A DNA stretch of 59,624 nt from Lachnospiraceae bacterium (lineage in GTDB: Bacteria; Bacillota; Clostridia; Lachnospirales; Lachnospiraceae). The stretch lies in NCBI GenBank assembly GCA_017634455.1, contig JAGBNK010000017.1:1-59624 (forward strand). Reading direction: 5' to 3'. Both the position numbers and the translations under genes were made by a program. The notes below the pieces were generated by a model that worked only from the letters and a program-made list of their open reading frames with translations, was not told the DNA's origin and did no database searches. Position 1 is the stretch's first letter. Every line of letters begins with the position of its first letter. Shown in pieces: positions 7,013-15,699 of the stretch.

Positions 7013-9494
7013 GGGAAGGTATTGCAACACCAATCACCGCATACACAGGAATGCACAGAAGCATCGGCCATATTACAAGTTTATAGGTAAACATCCACAT
7101 ACCGCCGGCAATAATCTGTATAAATAAATAGTTTAGCAACCAGCCTGCTGTCAGCACGAATACACCTGTAAGGCAAACTCTATAGAGGCTTTCACCCATA
7201 AGCATAGTCTTGATCTGCTTCCGTGTCATTCCAATGGCATGAAGAGTTTCCAATTCCATCTTTCTCTCATTAATAGATGTGACAGTCAGATTAATCCAAT
7301 TCAATACGCCAATCAATCCCAGGATAAAGCTTAATGCACCTCCAACCAGCAAATAGGTCTTTATCATATTTTCAAAATCCTTCATATAATATGCTCTGGA
7401 AGTATATGCCAACTCAGGCATATCTATCTCACAGTATTTATTTATTTCATTTTCAATAATTTCTGTCTTTGCCTCGTCCACATTAGCAAATAATTTCATA
7501 GCTCCAGTGGCATTAGGAACCTGTGTCAAATACTCATCCCTTGGCAATATATAGCCAAATCCAACGCTAGCACTATATTCCGGTCCCATTGGATAAGGCA
7601 ATTCACCTATTGCCAGGACTTCATATTCCTTCTTATTCCCATCAGGAAATTCTACCAATGCTTTTTCCCCTGCATTATAAAAGGAGCAGATACCTTTACC
7701 TTCATACATGTCAGGATGGGTCACTATCACATAATTTCCAGATTGAAACTTCTCCCAATCAGCCTGACCATGACATATCTCCAACTCATTAAAAGGCAAT
7801 TCATCGATTCCAAATATTTTAGCCGGAATCATTTTTCCTTTAGTTACCATCGCATCATAATCATCCTGCGGCATCATATAAGTACCATTTTCATTATAGA
7901 ACTTCTCAACCCGTCCAAGGGTCACATCATTCATATGTTGCACACAAGTTGACATATATGCCAGCCCCGTTTCAGTCACTCCATCTAAGGAGCTAATATA
8001 ATTGACAGTATCCTGATTTACTCCTTCATAATTTTCATTTATCTCATTTGGGTTAAGAATAGAAGCATCAGTAATCATGAAATCAGAGTTAATCGAGCCT
8101 GCCAGATATTTCTTGGCATCAAATCCTTTTGTCACTGATACAGTTGCATTTATCAAAATAATACTGAGAGCCAGAGACAATACAACTACAGCAGTCTTTT
8201 TGAAATTTCTCTTTAAATTCTCCTGGGCCATAGTCCATGGAGTAACTTTTCTAATCTTTCTTTTAGCCGCCAGCTTCTCACCCTTATATTCACTATAACG
8301 AACCGCTTCAACCGGTGATATTTGACTTATAACCTTTCCCGGTTTTCTACAACTCAGCCTCACAGTAATCCACGAGAAGATCGCACTAAACAAGAATATA
8401 CGAGCATCCGGATATACAACTCCTGAAATCCTCATCATAGATTCTGCAATCATTGGAAACAGCACAATAGAAATTAAATATCCAATTACTAATCCTACTG
8501 GGATTCCGATTACACTTAGAATATCTGCCTGCAATACAACCATCTTCTTCAACTGCTTATTGGTCAATCCAATAGTCTTCAACAGCCCATAGTATTGAAC
8601 CTCTGATGACACTGCTATATAGAAAATGTTGAAAATAATAAGATACCCTGATCCTATAATCAACGCCAAAATCAGCACTATCATGGCAACCATATTAAAA
8701 TCAATCGTACTTCCTGCAAATGCCCAGTTAATTCCATCATTTACTTCATCACCAAATCCTAATCTGCTTTTCAAATCAGCCATCTGCTTCTCTAAGTTAA
8801 TAGAAGTTGCAAAATCAAAATTAGGATTCAAACATCCTGAATATATTCCTTTATCCAAATTTGTCTTCTTATCAGCCTCTGTCTTCCATACCGGCGCATA
8901 CTTCTCCTGATACTCCTTGGACACATAAATCTGATTCACTAAAATATCCGCAGGCTTATCCCAGTATCCTGATAAAATAAAGTCCCCTTCAAGTTCTTCT
9001 TCACCAGTATCAATTGTCAAATGTACCGTTGCTCCAAGCTCATGTTTTACACCCAAATCATCCAACACCTTGGTACAGGTAGCAATCTCATTTTCCTTCT
9101 CCGGCAAATGTCCTGTAGTAGGCTCGCAAAATGAAGTCTGTGCCTCTAGCGGCAATACATATCTCACTTCACTATAATCTTCATATAACTCTGCATTGCT
9201 GGCTGTGCCCACATAGATACTGTAACTCAGATTAGAGATTTCAGAATCGGCTTCAAGTTTCTGATACTCATCCTCAGTCATAAATTTGAATCCAGCCATG
9301 GAACTTGTTCCAACCTGATACATTGTATTCTTCTGATATTCAATCAATACACTTCCGCCTATGGAGAAAAGTGTAGTCATCATAATTGTAGTTAGAACAA
9401 CAGCACAGATAATCATAATATTTCTGCGCAAATTTGCTTTCATATTCTTGATGCATAAATTATATATGCATCTCTTGTTGCTAACATTTCTCAT
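6987..9494 (-). CDS. ABC transporter permease, FtsX/MacB-like
   Basis: This large permease (835 aa from the chosen start at 9494) has an N-terminal transmembrane helix after a basic cytoplasmic stretch. A large extracytoplasmic domain of about 220 residues follows, then an FtsX-type helix group, a second extracytoplasmic domain and a second FtsX group at the C terminus with INERKMELETLHAIGMTRKQ. This is the layout of peptide or antibiotic exporters and of sensors partnered with two-component systems. Several upstream ATGs exist. The one at 9494 fits the GAGGA ribosome binding site and overlaps the ATPase stop by 14 bases. It forms the transporter with the ATPase just upstream, and the sensor kinase/regulator pair next door suggests regulated peptide export or resistance. 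The substrate is unknown. Confidence 0.88.
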   Translation of the reverse strand: MRNVSNKRCIYNLCIKNMKANLRRNIMIICAVVLTTIMMTTLFSIGGSVLIEYQKNTMYQVGTSSMAGFKFMTEDEYQKLEADSEISNLSYSIYVGTASNAELYEDYSEVRYVLPLEAQTSFCEPTTGHLPEKENEIATCTKVLDDLGVKHELGATVHLTIDTGEEELEGDFILSGYWDKPADILVNQIYVSKEYQEKYAPVWKTEADKKTNLDKGIYSGCLNPNFDFATSINLEKQMADLKSRLGFGDEVNDGINWAFAGSTIDFNMVAMIVLILALIIGSGYLIIFNIFYIAVSSEVQYYGLLKTIGLTNKQLKKMVVLQADILSVIGIPVGLVIGYLISIVLFPMIAESMMRISGVVYPDARIFLFSAIFSWITVRLSCRKPGKVISQISPVEAVRYSEYKGEKLAAKRKIRKVTPWTMAQENLKRNFKKTAVVVLSLALSIILINATVSVTKGFDAKKYLAGSINSDFMITDASILNPNEINENYEGVNQDTVNYISSLDGVTETGLAYMSTCVQHMNDVTLGRVEKFYNENGTYMMPQDDYDAMVTKGKMIPAKIFGIDELPFNELEICHGQADWEKFQSGNYVIVTHPDMYEGKGICSFYNAGEKALVEFPDGNKKEYEVLAIGELPYPMGPEYSASVGFGYILPRDEYLTQVPNATGAMKLFANVDEAKTEIIENEINKYCEIDMPELAYTSRAYYMKDFENMIKTYLLVGGALSFILGLIGVLNWINLTVTSINERKMELETLHAIGMTRKQIKTMLMGESLYRVCLTGVFVLTAGWLLNYLFIQIIAGGMWMFTYKLVIWPMLLCIPVYAVIGVAIPSLIIHFRNV

Positions 9495-10152
9495 ATAACA
9501 CACCATCCTCAATTCTGATAATTCTATCTGCCATCTGTGCAATCTCCTCATTGTGAGTAATCAGAATCATAGTCTGATTCAACTTATTACTGGTTGTTTT
9601 CAGAAGCCCCATAACATCCAAACTTGTCCTGGAATCCAGATTACCAGTTGGTTCATCCGCCAATATGATAGATGGCTTAGTCGCCAGAGCTCTGGCAATT
9701 GCCACGCGCTGCTGCTGACCTCCAGACAATTGATTAGGCATGCTGTTCTTCTTCTCCGTCAAACCCAGAATATCTATGATCTCATTTACATAATCCTCTT
9801 CAACCTCATTTCCATCCAGTTGAATCGGCAACACAATATTCTCATATACATTCAACACTGGTACAAGATTATAAGCCTGAAATACAAATCCGATTTTCCT
9901 TCTGCGAAATACAGTAAGTTCCTCATCCTTCAAGGAAAATATATCCTTGCCATCAATATACACCTTGCCCTCTGTCGGTCTGTCCAATCCACCCAACATA
10001 TGAAGCAAAGTAGACTTTCCACTTCCACTTGTTCCTACAACGGCAACAAACTCTCCTCGTGAAACTGAGATGTCTACTCCATCAATTGCTTTCACCACCA
10101 CGCTGGTCTGGTTATAATATTTCTTCAATTTTTCTGTTTTTAATATTTCCAT
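9481..10152 (-). CDS. ABC transporter ATP-binding protein, MacB/LolD type
   Basis: This 223-aa ATPase has all expected motifs: Walker A GTSGSGKST (near residue 41), Q-loop VFQAYN, signature LSGGQQQR (near residue 142), Walker B with IILADEPTGNLD and the switch ITHN. The LSGGQQQR and DEPTGNLD forms place it in the MacB/LolD/BceA group that works with FtsX-like permeases. The start is set at the ATG at 10152, which has GAGGAG 8 bases upstream. A TTG one codon earlier is less likely. A terminator-like hairpin separates it from the kinase gene, so it probably has its own promoter or is expressed by read-through. Confidence 0.93.
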   Translation of the reverse strand: MEILKTEKLKKYYNQTSVVVKAIDGVDISVSRGEFVAVVGTSGSGKSTLLHMLGGLDRPTEGKVYIDGKDIFSLKDEELTVFRRRKIGFVFQAYNLVPVLNVYENIVLPIQLDGNEVEEDYVNEIIDILGLTEKKNSMPNQLSGGQQQRVAIARALATKPSIILADEPTGNLDSRTSLDVMGLLKTTSNKLNQTMILITHNEEIAQMADRIIRIEDGVLYEKC

Positions 10153-10173
10153 CAAAAAATCTCCTCATAAAAA

Positions 10174-10203
10174 ATGCTAAGTACAAATTTATGTACCTAG
10201 CAT
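10174..10203 (-). terminator. Rho-independent terminator after the sensor kinase
   Basis: A 12-bp stem (arms 10174-10185 and 10192-10203, one G-U pair on the RNA) with loop TAAATT is followed on the minus strand by six Ts. It lies between the kinase stop and the ABC ATPase start. It could also act as an attenuator for the transporter genes. Confidence 0.8.
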
Positions 10204-10248
10204 ATCATTTATATCTGTCTATAATATTTCTGAAATATAACAGTTCTG

Positions 10249-11103
10249 TCACATTTGTCTTCTCTTCGGAAAATATATTTCAAAAGAACTTCCCTTCCCA
10301 ACTTCTGACTTTAACTTAATATATCCTCCTTGCCCTTCTACAATCTGACGAGCCAGAAATAATCCAACACCAATTCCTTCCTCATCATGGACTCTGCTGC
10401 TTCTGTAAAACCTGCTAAACACTCTCGGACTTTCATCCTCAGAAATACCAATACCATGATCTGTTATTTTAATCCCGGCAAACATTTCATGTTCAAGCAT
10501 GTCAACTTCAATCTCTGAATTCTCTGAAGAATATTTAATGGCATTATCAATAATATTACTCACAGCCTCTACAGCCCACTTCTTATCCAGACACGCCATT
10601 ATACTCTGAGTTTTTGAATCATCCCACATCTTTCTGATAACAATATGCTTTCCAGTAGCTTTGGAAATATTTCCTCTAATAGCCTCCTCTGCCACTTCAG
10701 CCAATGAATCAGTTTTCTGCTCGAAGGCAAATATTCCAGTCTCCAATCTGGACATCTTCACTAATGCCTGCATCAATTCATTTAATTTCACACTTTGATT
10801 ATATATCTGACTCACATACTCCTGTTGCTCATCTCTCACACTTTCCTTCAAAAGTTCCGAATACATCATTATATTGGTCAGAGGTGTCTTTACCTGATGA
10901 GAAATATTGGTAACAAGCTCTTCTATTCTGGATTTTTCCTCATTTAGTTTTTCTTCACTAATTGCATTTTGGTTCAGGTACTGATATAACTTGGTCTGCA
11001 GCTTCGACAATTCCGATTCATCAAACTGTGTTTCATGAAAATCTCCATTCATTGCTGCATCCAACATCTGGTTCAACAATTTATACTCACTTCTTCTCAG
11101 CAT
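10249..11103 (-). CDS. Soluble sensor histidine kinase
   Basis: This 284-aa kinase has an H-box with ISHQVKTPLTNI (His near residue 75), an N-box NIIDNAIKYSS, G1 DHGIGIS, an F-box and G2 GIGVGLFLARQIV. There is no transmembrane segment and no periplasmic domain; the N-terminal 60 residues are a charged helical region. It therefore either senses inside the cell or is instructed by a membrane partner, as BceS-type kinases are by their transporters, and the ABC transporter downstream is the obvious candidate. The start at 11103 follows GGTGGG and overlaps the end of the regulator gene by a few bases, so the two are coupled. Confidence 0.88.
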   Translation of the reverse strand: MLRRSEYKLLNQMLDAAMNGDFHETQFDESELSKLQTKLYQYLNQNAISEEKLNEEKSRIEELVTNISHQVKTPLTNIMMYSELLKESVRDEQQEYVSQIYNQSVKLNELMQALVKMSRLETGIFAFEQKTDSLAEVAEEAIRGNISKATGKHIVIRKMWDDSKTQSIMACLDKKWAVEAVSNIIDNAIKYSSENSEIEVDMLEHEMFAGIKITDHGIGISEDESPRVFSRFYRSSRVHDEEGIGVGLFLARQIVEGQGGYIKLKSEVGKGSSFEIYFPKRRQM

Positions 11104-11107
11104 TTTC

Positions 11108-11767
11108 TTACACCCACCTGAACACATATCCAATTCCATATACGGTATGTATCAGCTTTAAATCGTCACTTTCTATCTTGTCACGCAATCTCTTAATAGA
11201 AACAGTAAGAGCATTTTCATCAACAAACTGCTGATTCTGCCATACATATTCTATTAATTTGTCTCGAGGAATTGTTGTGCCGGCATTTTCCACCAGACAT
11301 CTCAGCAGTCGAATCTCAGTCTTACTAAAATCAATTTCCGTGCCATTTTTATAGAATTTCAGATTATCAAAATCAAATTCTAAACCATTCTGCTTATATG
11401 CAGTCTGAACTGCATTCTTGTCCAATAACTTCTGCACACGCAATCGTAACGCCATTAATGAAAATGGCTTCTTCACATAATCATCCGCTCCCAGACTTAA
11501 GCCTGCAACTTCATCCATCTCAGAATCATTTGCAGTAATAATCAGAATGGGAACATCCGATATCTGTCGAATATTCTTTAACAAATCAAGTCCGCTTCCA
11601 TCCGGCAGATTTATATCCAAAATAATCAGGTCTGCATTCTCAATTTGTTTCACATCATTTAGACAATAAAATGATTTAAAGCAGTAGTTCTCTGTTCCCA
11701 GAGTCAACTCAATTCCATGATTTATTGCATGATCATCCTCAATAATATATATGCATCTCTTGCTCAA
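11108..11767 (-). CDS. OmpR-family response regulator
   Basis: The 219-aa protein has a receiver domain (acidic pair ED at 10-11, phospho-Asp in LIILDINLPDG near residue 51, Lys in KKPFS near residue 100) and a C-terminal winged helix (RDKLIEYVW, then NALTVSIKRLRDKIE, then TVYGIGYVF). It pairs with the kinase that follows immediately. The start codon is TTG at 11767: no ATG lies in the N-terminal part of the frame, and GAGGG lies 9 bases upstream. That ribosome binding site falls inside the relic of another gene (see 11767-11840), so this start may have been formed by a rearrangement. It likely controls the ABC transporter next door. Confidence 0.9.
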   Translation of the reverse strand: MSKRCIYIIEDDHAINHGIELTLGTENYCFKSFYCLNDVKQIENADLIILDINLPDGSGLDLLKNIRQISDVPILIITANDSEMDEVAGLSLGADDYVKKPFSLMALRLRVQKLLDKNAVQTAYKQNGLEFDFDNLKFYKNGTEIDFSKTEIRLLRCLVENAGTTIPRDKLIEYVWQNQQFVDENALTVSIKRLRDKIESDDLKLIHTVYGIGYVFRWV

Positions 11768-11840
11768 AATTACAGTCCCTCACATATTCTTCTATTACAT
11801 TTTCTTCCCATATCAAATGAGGAAATATGCTGAAATACTA
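11767..11840 (-). pseudogene. Relic of the 93-aa small protein gene (3' tail)
   Basis: One frame here reads FPHLIWEENVIEEYVRD, matching the C terminus of the 93-aa protein at 2424-2705 (SPHLSWEENIIEEFVREL). The DNA match (about 50 bp, roughly four bases in five identical) extends through the conserved run TTCTTCTATTA. A stop codon lies just upstream in frame and no start or upstream part is visible. Only the tail remains, directly before the response regulator start. Confidence 0.7.
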
Positions 11841-11842
11841 AA

Positions 11843-12949
11843 TTACTTATCTTGCTTCTGCTGCCCTTCCATCTTATCAATGTATCTGTCAAACTGAAGT
11901 TTAATCAATGCCGCAGTAGGTACAGCCACAATCATTCCTACAATTCCGCCAATGGCTCCACCTGCAATCAATGCTGCAACCACAAGCAGTGGATGAACTG
12001 ATACAGCATTTGACAGGAGCTTCGGATTGATAATATTGCCATCAATAAACATAAGCACTGTCAAAATAATAATTCCCACTGCCATCTTGTCAAATGATGC
12101 TGTAGGTATGCATACAATAACCACCATAAAATATCCCACTACAGGTCCCACATAAGGAATCATATTGCCGATAGCCACAAAGAGTCCCACCAATATAGCA
12201 CTTGGAATTCCACCAATAAGCAAAGCTATAGTAGACAAGACACCAATAATCATGGCATCAACAAATTGTCCTCTGATATATCCGGAAAATGCTCTATCAG
12301 CATCCTCTATAAACTGCTTGCATCTGTCCTCATTCTTCTTGCCTATGGTCACTCTAAATACCCGCTGCCAATAGGTTGAAATTCTCTTGCCATCCATCAT
12401 AAAATAAATCGCAAAAATCACACCAAAAATCAATCCGGACATGAAACTCTTCACTATATCTGTCACAATAGAAATTACATGTCCCCAATTAGCAGACTGT
12501 ATATTCAATGAGCGTATCTTATCATAGAAATAATTCCAGATTGTCTGATATTCATTTTGCAATGTATATGCCAGATTCCTGATGGAATCTATATTGATGG
12601 ATTCCACATTTCTATATACTGTAACCACAATAAGCAATGCTATAAGTACCACGATAATAAGTACCATCAAAAAAGTCAGAAGCACACTTAGGCCTCTGGC
12701 CCACTTATGTTTCTTCTTTCTGTTAAATATTTCCTCCAACTTATTCACAACAGGCGAAAATAAATAACTGATTATTCCACCAATTATAATCGGTTTGAGC
12801 ACCGCAGAAATTATAGTCCACAATTTCAGCCAAAATCCTCCTGTACATAAAAGCACTGCTCCTAACCCCACAGTAATAAGTACAGTCACAGCTGCGTATA
12901 TACATATTTTCAAATATTTCTGATCAAGTTTTTCAATCCATTTCTTCAT
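11843..12949 (-). CDS. AI-2E family transporter (YtvI/PerM-like)
   Basis: This 368-aa membrane protein belongs to the AI-2E exporter / PerM family: a short basic N terminus, three early helices, a large cytoplasmic/extracytoplasmic insert, and a C-terminal group with the family-type segments GQFVDAMIIGVL, IPYVGPVVGYF and NPKLLSNAVSVHPLLVVAAL. Members are linked to solute efflux, with the autoinducer role shown only for a few. The start at 12949 has AGGAGG 10 bases upstream; the ATG three codons earlier is too close to it. It is likely a single-gene unit with its own extended -10 promoter. Confidence 0.88.
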   Translation of the reverse strand: MKKWIEKLDQKYLKICIYAAVTVLITVGLGAVLLCTGGFWLKLWTIISAVLKPIIIGGIISYLFSPVVNKLEEIFNRKKKHKWARGLSVLLTFLMVLIIVVLIALLIVVTVYRNVESINIDSIRNLAYTLQNEYQTIWNYFYDKIRSLNIQSANWGHVISIVTDIVKSFMSGLIFGVIFAIYFMMDGKRISTYWQRVFRVTIGKKNEDRCKQFIEDADRAFSGYIRGQFVDAMIIGVLSTIALLIGGIPSAILVGLFVAIGNMIPYVGPVVGYFMVVIVCIPTASFDKMAVGIIILTVLMFIDGNIINPKLLSNAVSVHPLLVVAALIAGGAIGGIVGMIVAVPTAALIKLQFDRYIDKMEGQQKQDK

Positions 12950-12987
12950 TAGCCACATACCTCCTGTAAATCTCCCACTTTCTCATC

Positions 12988-12996
12988 AGTATAACA
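12988..12996 (-). promoter_or_regulatory. Extended -10 promoter of the AI-2E transporter
   Basis: The minus strand reads TGTTATACT (TGN-TATACT, an extended -10), about 40 bp upstream of the transporter start. No consensus -35 is present at the usual distance. Confidence 0.5.
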
Positions 12997-13151
12997 TATT
13001 CATAAATAATTCCGACATAATATATGAGGATTAAGCTACTATTTCATCATATTATTTAGTCCTTCTAAATCTATTTCATCAAAAAATTTGACATAAAACT
13101 TTGGTGGTATTACCTTATATATATAAGAAAAACATAGGTCGGGGAAAAGAA

Positions 13152-13730
13152 ATGAAAGATAAAATTACTAAGAAAAACGGATTTACAATGGCAGAGCTTC
13201 TAATTGTAGTTGCCATTATCGCAGTGCTTGTAGCAGTTGCCATTCCGATTTTTAATAAACAGCTAGAAAAATCACGAGAGGCTTATGATATTGCCACAAT
13301 GCGACAGGCGGCTTCCGCAGCTGTCGAATTATATTACGCAGGAGTGACGAAAGACACGGCATCATCCGTAGGACTTTTGTGGAATAATGGCGGCGCAGAG
13401 GGAGACAACGCCTTCGGTATTTATGATCCGTCTGCAGGAAAATTTCTTCCTTACAAGTCGAATTCAAATGAGGCTAAAAAACTGTGTTACGGAAAAGGAA
13501 CGAAAACAGACGGAAGGACGAGTTATACGATGGGGAATGATCGCGGCGCTTACTCATCCACTGATGATTACACAAATGCGGTTGTTATGATTGCGATTTA
13601 TCCCAATGCCGCAAAACCTCATGTGGATATATACTGGAAGGATACGAAAGGATCAAACGCAGGAAAATACGTTGGAGGACAAAATAAGCCCAATGAACCA
13701 AAGTACAGTATCCGAATTAATATTGATTAA
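13152..13730 (+). CDS. Type IV prepilin-like protein (N-methylated pilin signal)
   Basis: The 192-aa product begins MKDKITKKNGFTMAELLIVV, a textbook class III signal: a short basic leader, cleavage between Gly10 and Phe11, Glu at position 5 of the mature chain, then a hydrophobic helix to about residue 30. The rest is a small polar globular domain, rich in Gly, Asn and Tyr, with one Cys. The ATG at 13152 is set by GGGGAAAAGAA upstream. No pilus assembly ATPase, platform protein or prepilin peptidase is nearby, so it must depend on genes elsewhere. A pseudopilin or adhesin is possible. It is a plus-strand singleton ending in its own terminator and facing nitR. Confidence 0.88.
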   Translation: MKDKITKKNGFTMAELLIVVAIIAVLVAVAIPIFNKQLEKSREAYDIATMRQAASAAVELYYAGVTKDTASSVGLLWNNGGAEGDNAFGIYDPSAGKFLPYKSNSNEAKKLCYGKGTKTDGRTSYTMGNDRGAYSSTDDYTNAVVMIAIYPNAAKPHVDIYWKDTKGSNAGKYVGGQNKPNEPKYSIRINID

Positions 13731-13734
13731 GAAT

Positions 13735-13773
13735 AAGAGGATTCACCTAACCAATAGATGAATCCTCTTTTTT
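13735..13773. terminator. Bidirectional terminator between pilin and nitR
   Basis: An 11-bp perfect stem (AAGAGGATTCA at 13735-13745 with its complement at 13759-13769) is followed by Ts on the plus strand. On the minus strand A-rich sequence precedes it and TTATTC follows. It sits between the converging pilin gene and nitR and probably ends both transcripts, more strongly for the pilin. Confidence 0.85.
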
Positions 13774-13827
13774 GCCTTTTTATAACACTTATTAGCACTA
13801 ATTCAGTCGTTGTAATACAAACCCAAA

Positions 13828-14358
13828 TCAGCCATTTTTCTCTAGAATCTTTCGGGCAACCTCCACAAAACTCTGCCTGGTATCCATACTAATCTTTTGA
13901 ATATAACGGAATGCATCAGATTCCGTCATATTCATCTCTTCCATAATATATGCCTTGGCATCATCTATCATTTGCTGCTCCTGGGGAGTTCTAAATCTCT
14001 TCTTCTTCTCTTTTGACTTATAAGGAAGGACATTTTGAATTGCATTTATCAATTCATCCTTTCTAAATGGCATAACAAGATGGCTTACATTTTCCGCAAA
14101 TGGGACTTCTTGAGATTCCCTAGTTATCAAAATAACTTTCACTCTTCTGGGGAGATAATTTACCAGTTCCTCATATCCCATATCGCGAAGTTTTCTCACG
14201 CATATAATGAGACCTATATCTTGATTATCAACCATGTTCAAAATCTCGGCTCCGTGATGACATATAATTATGTCCTCCCACAAGCCACATGATTTTATTA
14301 AATCTCTAAGAGATATGGCCTTCTCTAATTTGGGCAATGAAATAATAATACTACCCAT
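13828..14358 (-). CDS. nitR: ANTAR-domain antiterminator, NitR-like
   Basis: This 176-aa protein has a receiver-like domain (residues 1-115) and a C-terminal ANTAR RNA-binding domain (about 120-174: IDDAKAYIMEEMNMTESDAF, then RYIQK, then FVEVARKILE). ANTAR proteins bind short RNA hairpins with hexaloops and prevent transcription termination. A clostridial homologue, NitR, is encoded directly after glnA in Clostridium saccharobutylicum, and the position is the same here. The receiver looks unable to accept phosphate: the aspartate position of strand 3 reads IGLIICVRKL, the N-terminal acidic pair is missing and the conserved Lys is Met (VMPF). It may instead sense a ligand or partner. The start at 14358 follows GGAGG, 11 bases after glnA. 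As the last gene of pyrG-gltB-gltD-glnA-nitR it should be autoregulated through the pyrG leader. Confidence 0.88.
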   Translation of the reverse strand: MGSIIISLPKLEKAISLRDLIKSCGLWEDIIICHHGAEILNMVDNQDIGLIICVRKLRDMGYEELVNYLPRRVKVILITRESQEVPFAENVSHLVMPFRKDELINAIQNVLPYKSKEKKKRFRTPQEQQMIDDAKAYIMEEMNMTESDAFRYIQKISMDTRQSFVEVARKILEKNG

Positions 14359-14369
14359 TTAGGCCTCCA

Positions 14370-15656
14370 CTATATTCTCTCCAAATACCTATCAAGTTCC
14401 CATTCTGACACAGCTCTGACATATTCCTGCCATTCCTGCTTCTTAACATCAGTATAAATATCTACAAATTCCTGACCATATGTCTGTGCCATACATTCAT
14501 CCTCAGAAAATGCTTCTATGGCCTGACGCAAATCTTCCGGCAGAAGCTTATTATTATCTCCTGCTTCCTGCAAATCCCGTCCTGCATCCATATGATTTCT
14601 GATTCCATCAAGTCCTGCAGCAACAACTCCGGCAATTAACAAATAGGGATTGCTTGATCCATCCGGTGTACGAACCTTGACCTTCACATCACCGAAGCTT
14701 TCATCTATTGATATCATTGCCCTGTCATCTTCCAATGACCAGCCCACTGTGGTTGGTGCACCAAAACCTCCAAGAAGTCTCTTGTATGAATTCACTGTGG
14801 GATTTGAAATAGCGCTTAATGCATGAGCATGGTTCAACACTCCTGCAACAAATTCATAAGCAGTCTGTGAAATGTGTCCATCCTCAGCTCTAAATATATT
14901 CTTACCATCCTTCATCAGCACGAAATTGGTATGCATACCAGAACCTGCATCTCCTGACTTAGGCTTTGGCATAAATGTGGCATACAAGCCGAATCTCTTG
15001 GCTACAGATCTGACTGCAAATCTAAATGTCTGAATAGCATCTGCCGCCATTAGAGCCTCTCTCTCAGAGAAATCAACTTCATGCTGAGCCGGTGCGCTCT
15101 CGTGATGAGAGGAAAGGACATTAAAATCCATTTTCTCAAGCATAAGCACAATTTCTCTTCTGGCATTTTCGCCAAAATCTACAGGCCCCACATCCATATA
15201 TCCTGCTCTATCATGAGACTTTGCTGTAGGTAATCCATCCTCATCTGTGTGGAAAAGGAAAAATTCGCATTCCGGATTAACCAGGAATGAATATCCATCA
15301 TTCTCAGCTTCCTTCAATACATTTTTCAAAATTTTACGAGGACTCAGTTCAATAGACTCTCCATGCTTGTCACACACATCACACACAAGCTTTGCAACCT
15401 TTTCCTGTTGTGGTCTCCATGGCAGAATCTCAAATGTCTCATAATCAGGATGAAGATACAGCACTCCCGGATAATTATAATCGTCCCCGAACAAAGCTCC
15501 TGCTTTGATAGGATACATATCTCCAGACTCTCGTTCCAACTGATTAGGAGTAATAGCGATATTTTTCAAATTCCCCAGAATATCTGTAAACTGGAGACGA
15601 ATAAATTCCACATCCTCCTCATCAATTAAATTCATAATATCCATCTTACTTCTCAT
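14370..15656 (-). CDS. glnA: Glutamine synthetase, type I
   Basis: GlnA makes glutamine from glutamate, ammonia and ATP. The 428-aa sequence carries the type I hallmarks: VEFIRLQFTDILGNLK near the N terminus, the ATP/metal motif SAPAQHEVDFS (near residue 190), KPKSGDAGSGMHTNF (near residue 240), NSYKRLLGGFGAPT and the C-terminal glutamate-site segment RTPDGSSNPYL. The length and the lack of the extra insertion and NLYDLP adenylylation loop place it in the GSI-alpha group of Firmicutes, so control by adenylylation is not expected. Feedback inhibition is likely. The start at 15656 has AAGGAG 8 bases upstream. It sits between gltD and nitR, completing the GS-GOGAT cycle in one operon. Confidence 0.96.
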   Translation of the reverse strand: MRSKMDIMNLIDEEDVEFIRLQFTDILGNLKNIAITPNQLERESGDMYPIKAGALFGDDYNYPGVLYLHPDYETFEILPWRPQQEKVAKLVCDVCDKHGESIELSPRKILKNVLKEAENDGYSFLVNPECEFFLFHTDEDGLPTAKSHDRAGYMDVGPVDFGENARREIVLMLEKMDFNVLSSHHESAPAQHEVDFSEREALMAADAIQTFRFAVRSVAKRFGLYATFMPKPKSGDAGSGMHTNFVLMKDGKNIFRAEDGHISQTAYEFVAGVLNHAHALSAISNPTVNSYKRLLGGFGAPTTVGWSLEDDRAMISIDESFGDVKVKVRTPDGSSNPYLLIAGVVAAGLDGIRNHMDAGRDLQEAGDNNKLLPEDLRQAIEAFSEDECMAQTYGQEFVDIYTDVKKQEWQEYVRAVSEWELDRYLERI

Positions 15657-15699
15657 TTGTTGTTCTCCTTCCCATGAAAACCATTACATCTAATGATTA

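Noticed and set aside
9553-10062. 169-aa plus-strand frame opposite the ABC ATPase
   Set aside because: It is a shadow of a fully conserved ATPase gene and its translation has no recognisable domain.
13088-13116. TTGACA at 13088 as a promoter for the pilin gene
   Set aside because: No acceptable -10 hexamer lies 16-18 bases downstream, so the real promoter is uncertain.
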